Both the position numbers and the translations under genes were made by a program. A model generated the notes under the pieces. The model was not told where the DNA came from. It did not search any database and worked only from the letters and a program-made list of their open reading frames with translations. A stretch of 9,207 bases of DNA from Spirochaetaceae bacterium (GTDB taxonomy: Bacteria; Spirochaetota; Spirochaetia; DSM-27196; SLAA01): positions 1 to 9,207 of the forward strand of contig PXEI01000053.1 in the NCBI GenBank assembly GCA_003564775.1, written 5' to 3'. Below, piece after piece: positions 1-6,806 of this stretch. Each line of letters starts with the position of its first letter. The stretch's first letter is position 1.

Positions 1-703
1 GGTGGACCGGGTCATCCCCAACCGCGCCGTATTTGGTATAGGGAAGTCCAAGTTCGACGCAGTACGCCGCTACTTGATACGCATTGCTGTCGTAGATCTT
101 GCCGGTTGCCGACGGTTCCCCAGGGTTGAGCAGCTCGTTACCGGTAGATATGATTCCTACCCGAACCGGCTCGGACACCATGACCTCGGAGATTCCATGC
201 GAGGCAAGCACCGCAATATCCTGCGGCCTGAGCCTGCACGGAACGCGGAGCAGCGACTCCCCCGCCTTTCGGTTTTCACCGGCGTAGATGACATTGATAT
301 TGGGCTCGGGTTTGGTAATCTTTACCCGGTCGCCTACCCTTTCGGTGTACTCTACCCTCACAACTTTGTCGGCACCGGCTGGCATCATGGCGCCGGTCAT
401 AATCTGTACACACTGACCGGGGCCAACCTCGGTTTGTGGTACATCGCCTGCCCCCAGACGTCCAATAATGGAGAACTCTGGAAGCGTTTCGTATAATCCC
501 GCGCCTGAGATTCCGTTTTCCACGTCAGCTGCCCGCAGGGCAAACCCATCCATAGCCGCCTTATCAAACGGCGGCGAATCTATGGCAGCGTGGAGCTCCT
601 CTCGCAGAACTCGCCCGACCGCAGCCAGGAGCGGTAGCCGTAGGGTCGGCGTAATGTAGGTGTAGCTCTGGAGGATCTCGACAACACAGGGTGCATCAAT
701 CAT
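1..703 (-). CDS. moeA: Molybdopterin molybdenumtransferase MoeA, N-terminal part (3' end beyond window)
   Basis: MoeA inserts molybdate into adenylylated molybdopterin, the last step of molybdenum cofactor synthesis in the cytoplasm. Reading the minus strand from the ATG at 703 gives 234 residues with no stop before the window edge; the family is usually about 400 residues, so roughly the last 40% is missing. Hallmarks seen: SPPFDKAAMDGFAL at residues 43-56, IMTGAMMPAGAD at 101-112, VGIISTGNEL at 182-191 and GKIYDSNAY at 201-209. The Glu of TGNEL and the Asp of YDSN match the conserved acidic active-site positions of the family. Residues 1 to about 170 cover the MoeA N-terminal domains, and the MoCF-binding domain starts near 180. 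The start is well fixed, because an in-frame TAG lies seven codons upstream and only this ATG follows it. There is no Shine-Dalgarno sequence at a usable distance. The paralogue MogA/MoaB is excluded by the N-terminal domain. Confidence 0.95.
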   Translation of the reverse strand, partial: MIDAPCVVEILQSYTYITPTLRLPLLAAVGRVLREELHAAIDSPPFDKAAMDGFALRAADVENGISGAGLYETLPEFSIIGRLGAGDVPQTEVGPGQCVQIMTGAMMPAGADKVVRVEYTERVGDRVKITKPEPNINVIYAGENRKAGESLLRVPCRLRPQDIAVLASHGISEVMVSEPVRVGIISTGNELLNPGEPSATGKIYDSNAYQVAAYCVELGLPYTKYGAVGDDPVH

Positions 704-711
704 GATTGGGG

Positions 712-740
712 ATTTTATACCCTACCAAGTCAGTTGTCAA
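712..740 (-). promoter_or_regulatory. Sigma70-type promoter for moeA, probably giving a leaderless mRNA
   Basis: On the minus strand a perfect -35 box TTGACA (735-740) is followed by a 17-nt spacer and a -10 box TAAAAT (712-717, five of six consensus bases). Only eight bases (704-711) separate the -10 box from the moeA ATG. Transcription would therefore start at 706-707 or at the A of the ATG itself. It lies just after the stop of the upstream PII-like gene, so moeA has its own promoter even if some readthrough from the efflux operon occurs. I see no terminator hairpin in the 50-nt gap. Confidence 0.75.
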
Positions 741-753
741 TTCAAATATCGAT

Positions 754-1047
754 CTATAACGAACGATTGCAGTTCTCTATACTAAACATGGCAATCCCCT
801 CGTTCGGAAAGTCACGTTTGAGCCCTTCCACAACATCTTTGAGGCGTCGCGCCTGTTCCTCGTCGCAGTAAGCAATGAGCAAAAAGTTTGCCTCTGGCCA
901 GACGGGGTCTCCGCGGCGGAGGCCAGCAGCGCCAGCCCCCTGTACCCCCACAAGCTTGGTATAATGCAGATCTATGTCTCGCTTCTTGAGGCGGTCATGA
1001 AAGTCCTCCTCAAGCGTACTGTTTACTATGAGCTCAAGACGTAGCAT
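754..1047 (-). CDS. Small PII-like protein associated with the RND transporter (PG0541-type family)
   Basis: A 97-residue soluble protein with no signal peptide or membrane segment. Its layout resembles a PII signalling protein: a first strand LRLELIVN (2-9), a helix (11-22), a strand running into VGVQGAGAAGLRRGDP (33-48) where PII proteins carry the flexible T-loop, a second strand ANFLLIAYC (53-61), a second helix (63-79), and a final strand IAMFSIE (85-91). Small proteins of this kind are known downstream of RND pumps (the family NCBI names PG0541 transporter-associated protein); that assignment is from memory of the family and is moderately sure. The ATG overlaps the last 14 nt of the pump gene and has its own strong ribosome site. 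It is the last gene of the operon, which suggests a role as sensor or modulator of the pump. The ligand is unknown, and the canonical PII uridylylation tyrosine is not evident. DUF3240-type CzcA-linked proteins are a related alternative. Confidence 0.8.
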   Translation of the reverse strand: MLRLELIVNSTLEEDFHDRLKKRDIDLHYTKLVGVQGAGAAGLRRGDPVWPEANFLLIAYCDEEQARRLKDVVEGLKRDFPNEGIAMFSIENCNRSL

Positions 1048-4000
1048 GTGTGTCTCCTTGGGTTTCCTTTGCGCGCAAACGCTTCATCTCCTTGACCTTG
1101 ACCTTCTTGAGACGACGTTCACGCATCTTGTCGCGGCGCGCGGTGTAACGCATAGATAGCTTGTTGAACACCGCGTAGAGCACTGGAATAAGAAACAGTG
1201 TCATGAGTGCACTCACCGAGAGCCCCCCCACAACCGTCTTGGCAATTGGCTGAATGAGGCTCGAGCCTTCGCCCTCCAGAAAGGCAACCGGCACCAGACC
1301 CAGTACAGTCGTGAGGGTCGTCATGAGAATAGGCCGTAGCCGGTCACCACCAGCCTCGATACAGGCCTCTTTCAGGCCCAGGCCACGTTTCCGTAGCAGG
1401 TTGGTGTAGTCAACCAGAACAATGCCGTTGTTCACCACGATACCTACCAGCATTACCAGACCAACCGCGGTGAAGAGACTGAAGTTCTCACCAGTGAGCA
1501 CGTACAGCCCAATGACACCAATAAGGGTCAGCGGAATAGAGAAGAAGATAATGAGCGGATCAAGGAAGCTCTCGAACTGACTTGCCATAACACCAAAAAC
1601 CAGAAGTACCGACACAATCATGATAATTATGAAGGTCTGGCCGTAGCGCATGAGGTCCTCGTAGTCACCACCGAACTCAATGATGAGGTCTTCGTCGGTG
1701 GGTATTTCCTGCTGGATAAGCGCACGGATTTGGGGTTCCACGACATTCAACTGTGCCCCAGGGGCAAGGCCAGCAGTGAGACTAATGGTGCGGGCCTGGT
1801 TCTCCCGTTCAATACTTACCGGGCCGGTTGTACGCTCCAGAGTTGCAAAGCTTGAAACCGGAATACGGCGGCCTTGGTCGCTCAACACGAACATGCGATT
1901 GATGTCCGGAACGGCAGAGCGGTCTGCCTGATCCAAAATGAGCAGGATGTCGTACTCGTTCCCGGCGCTGCGGTACTGCGAAGCAGTTACACCATCAATA
2001 TTAGCCCGAATCTCACTGCCAATTCCCGCAAGGTTCAACCCGAGCGCATAGGCCCGTTCGCGGTCTACTACGATATCGACCTGAGGCAGTCCATCTTCAA
2101 TGTTGAGGGTTGGCTCTGTGACCTCAGGAAGATGCTCCATGAGCAGTTCACGAATGCGCTCACCAACCTCCCGACTGCGATCCAGATTCTCGCCCCGGAT
2201 TTTGATATTTATTGGGGGGCCAAAGCCACCGCCACCACCACCGCCGCCTGCACCAAAGGTAATCTCTGCGGCTGGATACCGGTCAAAACGCGAACGCATG
2301 AGCTCACGAATATCCTCGTCACTTTCAATACGCTCATCAAATGGAGGCAAGCTAACCTCTACGGTTCCCCGGTGGGACTGGGTGCCGCTAAGGAAACCTC
2401 CGCCACCGCCAGCGTTCACGACAATGCTGTCGTAGCGTTGAATCTCGTTCTCCAGAAACGCCTCAATATCCAGCAGCACCTCGCGCGTGGCGTCCAGCGT
2501 GGTGCCAACCGGCATGCGAACCGTGATCCCGACGCTGTCGTCCGGCTGGCTGGGAATGAGTTCAAACCCGGTAAGGGGAATAAGGAAAAGGCTTCCGACA
2601 AACACCGCGGCAGTCACGATTATGGTGATGATCTTTTTTCCAAGCACGACCGCAAGTGCCCGCTTATACATGGTGTTCAGCCCGTCAAAGAAACTCTGCA
2701 TCGCATCGTCCAGAGTCTTGAGTACACCGGCAAGCGGGCGCTGCTTGCGGGTATCAAGCGGAACGTAACGGCTGGCCAGCACCGGCACCAGGAACACAGC
2801 AACCAGCAGTGAGGAGGCAAGCGATATAACCACGGTAAAGGCCAAGCCGGAGAACAACTCTCCTATGAACTCAAGCCGGTCGCGGAAAATGGCAATGGGC
2901 AGGAACACACAGATTGTTGTCAGTGTAGATGCCACAATCGGGGTAATCATTTCCTGTGAGCCCAGGATTGCACTCGCAGTGAGTTTTGCCCCTTTTTCGC
3001 GATATCGATAGATATTCTCCAGGATAACAATGGAGTTATCTACCAGCAGCCCCCCCCCCAAAGCCAAGCCCGCCAGCGTCATAATGTTCAAGGTTAGCCC
3101 AAAGAAAAACATGAGCATGAGTGTGATAATGATCGACGCCGGAATAGAGATTGCTATGACCAGGGTTGTCTTAATTGACCGTAGAAAGATAAAGAGTATG
3201 AGCACCGCCAGGCCCGCGCCGCCCACGGCTTGACGCGAGACGGTCTCTAACGAGTCACGAATAATCTCTGTAGTATCCTGCAACGCGCTCACTTGCATAT
3301 CAAGCGGAAGCGCTGCATTAATTGCCGGAAGACGTGCATAGACGTTGTCGGCTGTCTGCACCGAGTTGGTACCGCTCTGCTTCTGTACCGTTATGAAAAC
3401 ACCTGGACGTCCGTTAATGTACACGGCGTTGGTTTCACGACGCAGTCCCTCGTAGACCTCCGCAATGTCGCCAAGTCGGACTACGGTATTGGCGCCAGCG
3501 GTTGTCGCAGAACCGGTTGTCGCGCCCGCCCCGGAGGCTCCGGCAAAGCCCATAGCCGAACCACCACCCCGGGTTGCAACAACGGTATTTCGAATATCCT
3601 CAATAGACCGGAACTCACCGGCCGTACGAATCAGCAGGTTGCTGTCTCCCTCGGTTATGGTTCCCGCCGATACCTGCGCGTTCTGTGAACGCAGCGCCTG
3701 GGCAATTTGATTGAAGCTCAGATTGTACGCCTCAAGCCGATTCTGAGGAATCTCTACTCTAATGATGCGCTCTCGCCCGCCCTGTACATTGGCAAGTGCA
3801 ACGCCGTCAATTTGCTCAATGCGGGGCTGTATTGTGTTGACAGCGATCTCGCGCAGCTCCTCAGGCGAGCGGTTCCCAGACACCTCCAGCTGCAGTATAG
3901 GAATTTGTGAAGGGTCAAACTTGAAGATCTGAGGTGAGCTGGCATTGTCCGGCAGATTGTTTCGAACAAACTCCAGACGGTCGCGGACGTCGTTTGCGGC

Positions 4001-4309
4001 CTCTACCATGTCAGTACCCCAGGTGAACTCCAGAATCAACTGGCTCCGACCCTCGGACGAGGTTGAGGTAATTCGGTCGATGTTCCCGACGTTGCTCAAG
4101 AACGACTCAAGCGGCCGCGTAAGATTGCGCTCCACCTCTTCTGGCCCGGCTCCGTCATAGGAGCTGGTAAGCACAAGCACCGGCGGTTCAATCTCAGGGA
4201 AGAGATCTATAGGAATGTCGAGCGATGTATACAGTCCGAAACCAAGCACCAGTGCAAACAGCACAAAAAAGGTGGTGGGCCTGTTAACAACTTTGCGTGT
4301 AAGACTCAT
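1034..4309 (-). CDS. RND (HAE1/AcrB-type) inner-membrane efflux pump
   Basis: This is the proton-driven inner-membrane pump of a tripartite exporter. Its 1091 residues are slightly longer than AcrB. The order is typical: TM1 (about 12-30), periplasmic porter and docking domain (about 35-360), TM2-7 (about 363-515 plus 558-580), second periplasmic domain (585-885), TM8-12 (about 890-1048). The TM4 motif LLVDNSIVILEN (421-432) keeps the first relay aspartate (D424) but has Asn at the second position. The TM10 motif has NN (960-961) where AcrB has Lys-Asn. Both variants occur in a broad HAE1 subgroup. Metal-type HME motifs are not evident, so the substrate is probably an organic or amphipathic compound. 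Glycine-rich loops sit at 248-274, 634-638 and 688-695. The C-terminus (1055-1082) is a strongly basic tail. The ATG at 4309 has a GGGGG ribosome site overlapping the adaptor stop codon 8 nt upstream, implying translational coupling. Confidence 0.95.
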   Translation of the reverse strand: MSLTRKVVNRPTTFFVLFALVLGFGLYTSLDIPIDLFPEIEPPVLVLTSSYDGAGPEEVERNLTRPLESFLSNVGNIDRITSTSSEGRSQLILEFTWGTDMVEAANDVRDRLEFVRNNLPDNASSPQIFKFDPSQIPILQLEVSGNRSPEELREIAVNTIQPRIEQIDGVALANVQGGRERIIRVEIPQNRLEAYNLSFNQIAQALRSQNAQVSAGTITEGDSNLLIRTAGEFRSIEDIRNTVVATRGGGSAMGFAGASGAGATTGSATTAGANTVVRLGDIAEVYEGLRRETNAVYINGRPGVFITVQKQSGTNSVQTADNVYARLPAINAALPLDMQVSALQDTTEIIRDSLETVSRQAVGGAGLAVLILFIFLRSIKTTLVIAISIPASIIITLMLMFFFGLTLNIMTLAGLALGGGLLVDNSIVILENIYRYREKGAKLTASAILGSQEMITPIVASTLTTICVFLPIAIFRDRLEFIGELFSGLAFTVVISLASSLLVAVFLVPVLASRYVPLDTRKQRPLAGVLKTLDDAMQSFFDGLNTMYKRALAVVLGKKIITIIVTAAVFVGSLFLIPLTGFELIPSQPDDSVGITVRMPVGTTLDATREVLLDIEAFLENEIQRYDSIVVNAGGGGGFLSGTQSHRGTVEVSLPPFDERIESDEDIRELMRSRFDRYPAAEITFGAGGGGGGGGFGPPINIKIRGENLDRSREVGERIRELLMEHLPEVTEPTLNIEDGLPQVDIVVDRERAYALGLNLAGIGSEIRANIDGVTASQYRSAGNEYDILLILDQADRSAVPDINRMFVLSDQGRRIPVSSFATLERTTGPVSIERENQARTISLTAGLAPGAQLNVVEPQIRALIQQEIPTDEDLIIEFGGDYEDLMRYGQTFIIIMIVSVLLVFGVMASQFESFLDPLIIFFSIPLTLIGVIGLYVLTGENFSLFTAVGLVMLVGIVVNNGIVLVDYTNLLRKRGLGLKEACIEAGGDRLRPILMTTLTTVLGLVPVAFLEGEGSSLIQPIAKTVVGGLSVSALMTLFLIPVLYAVFNKLSMRYTARRDKMRERRLKKVKVKEMKRLRAKETQGDTHATS
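1054..1059 (-). promoter_or_regulatory. Strong ribosome binding site for the PII-like gene, inside the pump gene
   Basis: AAGGAG on the minus strand lies 6 nt before the ATG at 1047 and inside the 3' end of the RND coding sequence. It fixes the start of the 97-residue protein. It also indicates that the protein is translated in its own right, with coupling to termination of the pump 14 nt into the gene. Confidence 0.8.
2225..2248 (-). repeat. Poly-glycine codon run (Gly8) in the RND pump
   Basis: Eight consecutive glycine codons (residues 688-695), a mix of GGC and GGT with no GGG, preceded by GA and followed by FGPP. It behaves as a low-complexity trinucleotide tract in the second periplasmic domain. 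A shorter Gly5 run (residues 634-638) lies at 2396-2410. Confidence 0.95.
3050..3059 (-). repeat. G10 homopolymer inside the RND pump gene
   Basis: Ten consecutive C on the plus strand read as G10 in the coding direction. They cover the last base of a TTG codon and three GGG codons (residues 418-420), directly before LLVDN of TM4. The frame is open as given; gain or loss of one base would truncate the pump. Confidence 0.97.
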
Positions 4310-4317
4310 GACACCCC

Positions 4318-5292
4318 CTACCTGACCGATGCTTCGCGCGTCAACGGATCAAGTTCGGTCACGATATTCACGCGTGCCGAGTCGTCCAGCAGGTTCTGTC
4401 CCTGGACTACGACAACCTCTCCTCCGGAAAGGCCCTCAAGGATCTCAACGGTTTCGTCTATTTCGATGCCGGTTGTTACAGGCCGCCGCTCAACTCGCGC
4501 TTCACTCGAGTTGCCGTTGGCGTCTGCGCCTTGAGTGCCGTTCAGCACTACGAAAACAAAGTCCTGGTCAAAGCGCCGGACAACCGCGTTTGCCGGAAGC
4601 TTCACGGTGTCATTCTTCTCCTGGGTTATGAGGCGCACCTGGGCAAACATTCCCGGCCGAACACGCGTATCGGCACGCTCAAGTCGCAGTGTTACTTCCA
4701 TGGTACGCGACTGCGGGTCCAGTACCGGACTTGTCTCGGTTACCCGAGCGTTGAGCCGAGCCTCAGGATAGGCGCTCAGACTCACAATTGCGCGTCCGCC
4801 AAGAGTTACCCGCCCTATGTAACGCTCAGGAATGTGGGTCCTGATCTGCAGGTCACTGGTAGTCGCAATACGCGCTACGGCCTGCCCCTGCGCAAGACGG
4901 GCGCCAACCTGCAACGGCAGCGAGACAATGGTGCCTGATATTGGCGCCCGTACCGGACTCGGTGCAAAGCGCTGTCCCGGTCTGGAAGGGTCCACCTCTG
5001 CAACGACCTGGTTGCGTTCAACTCGTTGTCCAATGCGCACCGGGATAGCAGTAATCTCGCCTACCGTTTCCGCAAACACATCTACCGCCGAGCTCGTCTC
5101 AACGTCGCCGTTCACCCGCAGATAGTCGAACATCTCCCCACGCACCGCGGTACTCACTCCAACTGGAAACACCGTCTCTTCGGGTTCCTGGGCATTAGCA
5201 GCGCCTTCGCCCCCGTTACCGGGCCCGCCACCGAACGGCCCACATCCGGCAAGTATCAGTCCGGCACCCAGCAGCACAAACAGTTTCTTCAT
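4318..5292 (-). CDS. RND membrane-fusion (periplasmic adaptor) lipoprotein, hairpin-less type
   Basis: This adaptor links the inner-membrane pump to the outer-membrane factor. The 324-residue protein starts with a lipoprotein signal peptide: KK at 2-3, a hydrophobic stretch, and the lipobox LAGC with Cys17. A flexible Gly/Asn/Glu-rich linker follows (18-40). The two lipoyl (barrel-sandwich) halves lie at about 69-102 and 112-146, with the landmark VRAPISGTIV at 114-123. A beta-barrel follows (about 147-222, with RPGMFAQV at 212-219), then a membrane-proximal domain (about 228-313). The two lipoyl halves are joined by only about 10 residues (VDPSRPGQRFAPSP, 100-113), so the usual 50-100-residue helical hairpin is absent. 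That explains the short length and recalls Borrelia BesA. The ribosome site GGAG is 11 nt before the ATG, and the gap from the outer-membrane factor gene is 32 nt. No frameshift is seen. Confidence 0.93.
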   Translation of the reverse strand: MKKLFVLLGAGLILAGCGPFGGGPGNGGEGAANAQEPEETVFPVGVSTAVRGEMFDYLRVNGDVETSSAVDVFAETVGEITAIPVRIGQRVERNQVVAEVDPSRPGQRFAPSPVRAPISGTIVSLPLQVGARLAQGQAVARIATTSDLQIRTHIPERYIGRVTLGGRAIVSLSAYPEARLNARVTETSPVLDPQSRTMEVTLRLERADTRVRPGMFAQVRLITQEKNDTVKLPANAVVRRFDQDFVFVVLNGTQGADANGNSSEARVERRPVTTGIEIDETVEILEGLSGGEVVVVQGQNLLDDSARVNIVTELDPLTREASVR

Positions 5293-5324
5293 CTTATTCT
5301 TTTCTCCAACACTTGGTAGTTAGC

Positions 5325-6806
5325 TTAGTCTTGTTCAAGAGGCTGTAGCCTCACGAGGTCGTACAGTTCGGTACCCAGTTGAAACTCCAGATCCAGCAGG
5401 AGCTCAATGTAGCGTTTCCGTTGTTCCAGCAAATCAATTTGGGCTTCATCAAGGTCGATCTCGGCATCACGAACCTCGTTCAGTGTGCGCAGCCCGGCAT
5501 CGTATGATTCCTGTGCCAACTCAAGGGCGCGCCCGGCGAGCCTGACGTTCAGCTCCTGCACCTCAATGGTACGCACCGTTGTCTCTATGCCGCGCAAGAG
5601 GCCAGCAAGTTGGGTCTCCACCTGGCGGTGCGCGTCCTGCAGACCAAGCCGCGCCTTTTCCAGGTCGGTGCGGGCATTCTGGATTGCGGTGCCTGGTCGT
5701 GATACCGGAATGAAGCCGGAGAGCGGCACAATCATGGTAACGCTGAACTGCCCGCCCCGATCCCAGTTGCCGGTGTCGGCGACATCACTTGAGAAGGGGT
5801 TGCCAGGGAGATCCTGAGAGCCTAAGGCAACTGATGAGTACTCGGGTGACTCGGTATACCCCAGACGCAGAGTTGGGTAACGTTGAGCCCGCGAGTCTGC
5901 CAGAGCTATCTCGTTTCCGGCAACTGCCTGCCGTTGCAGGCGAATGTTTGGGTTCCGCCCCACCAGCTGCATAAGGGTTTCGGTCTGCGGCAACTCAACA
6001 ATCTCGCTCTCTAAGGAACCCTCAAGCACTATCTCTGTTGTCCGGGGGATTCCGAGCACCTGCTTAAAGCCGAGAACCGAGTTGTCATACTCAGCCTCTG
6101 CTCCCAGAACACGGGCACGTGCCCCCTCAACCGCGACCTGAGTCTGGAGCAGACTGAGTTCATCTATGAGGCCGTTGTCAAAATTGACCTGCGCGTCCTC
6201 ATAGCGCCGGACGGCCGAGTCCAGTCGTTGCTCGGCAAGCTGGTACTGTTCCCACTGCAGCAGAATGTCATAGAAGGCCTTGCGAATCTCAAGCTCCAGC
6301 CGCGCTTGCGCAATCTCAAGCGAGATACGTCCGGTATCGTAGTCCAACCTGACGGCCCTAATGCCCTGGAAAACCCGGAGATTGAGAATGAGCTCGGCCT
6401 CAAGCTGTGGGCGTAACACCCAGCGTCCTACATCGTCTTCATCAGGCCCCGCAGGAGGTGGAGGCAATGCGTCCCGCGGATTCTGGTGCGGCCGTGCAAG
6501 AGTGGCACTGGCACTCAGTTCCGGTATGAAAACATTCCATGCACGACTCTCGGCACGAAAGCGCTTGAGTAGATCAAGTTCCTCTGACCGTATGTCCAGA
6601 TTGTTGTCAAGCGCAAGCACGACTGCGGCTTCAACCGACAGAGCCAAGGGCGAGTCAGCACCGGCTTCCCCCGTGCCCTGTATAGGGCTGACATTCCCGG
6701 TCTGTGCCACGGCCATCTGCGGAGCTGCGGTCACAGCAAGCGCAACGAACGCAAGGGCGGCGCCCAGAACGTAGCGAAACCTCGTTGAGGCAGAGACGTC
6801 TCTCAT
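5325..6806 (-). CDS. TolC-like outer-membrane efflux protein
   Basis: This is the outer-membrane duct of the tripartite pump, expected to form a trimer of beta-barrel plus long alpha-barrel. Its 493 residues start with a Sec signal peptide: an Arg-containing N-terminus, a hydrophobic core at about 13-28 and probable cleavage after AVA at residue 34. The mature protein has two related OEP halves, each with long heptad-like helices. One helical set spans about 55-98 and 160-240, and the second about 270-300 and 385-480. The strand regions near 128-148 and 345-370 would form the beta-barrel. A Pro-rich acidic loop (LPPPPAGPDEDD, 114-125) lies between helix and strand. The ATG overlaps the TGA of the regulator gene (ATGA, 4 nt) and has AAGGAG 7 nt upstream, so translation is coupled to the regulator. 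The position before adaptor and pump supports the assignment. Confidence 0.93.
   Translation of the reverse strand: MRDVSASTRFRYVLGAALAFVALAVTAAPQMAVAQTGNVSPIQGTGEAGADSPLALSVEAAVVLALDNNLDIRSEELDLLKRFRAESRAWNVFIPELSASATLARPHQNPRDALPPPPAGPDEDDVGRWVLRPQLEAELILNLRVFQGIRAVRLDYDTGRISLEIAQARLELEIRKAFYDILLQWEQYQLAEQRLDSAVRRYEDAQVNFDNGLIDELSLLQTQVAVEGARARVLGAEAEYDNSVLGFKQVLGIPRTTEIVLEGSLESEIVELPQTETLMQLVGRNPNIRLQRQAVAGNEIALADSRAQRYPTLRLGYTESPEYSSVALGSQDLPGNPFSSDVADTGNWDRGGQFSVTMIVPLSGFIPVSRPGTAIQNARTDLEKARLGLQDAHRQVETQLAGLLRGIETTVRTIEVQELNVRLAGRALELAQESYDAGLRTLNEVRDAEIDLDEAQIDLLEQRKRYIELLLDLEFQLGTELYDLVRLQPLEQD

Noticed and set aside
2..496. A 164-codon open frame on the plus strand at the left edge
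   Set aside because: The opposite strand encodes unmistakable MoeA motifs throughout this interval.
704..753. Transcription terminator between the efflux operon and moeA
   Set aside because: No GC-rich hairpin followed by a T-run is visible; the gap is occupied by the moeA promoter.
1874..2812. A 312-codon open frame on the plus strand opposite the RND gene
   Set aside because: It is fully antisense to a strongly conserved pump gene, has no recognisable domain or ribosome site, and its content reflects the complementary codons of the pump.
5293..5324. Hairpin CCAA-GTG-TTGG between tolC and the adaptor gene as a terminator or attenuator
   Set aside because: The stem is only four base pairs with no T-run; it may slightly shade the ribosome site but cannot be called a terminator.
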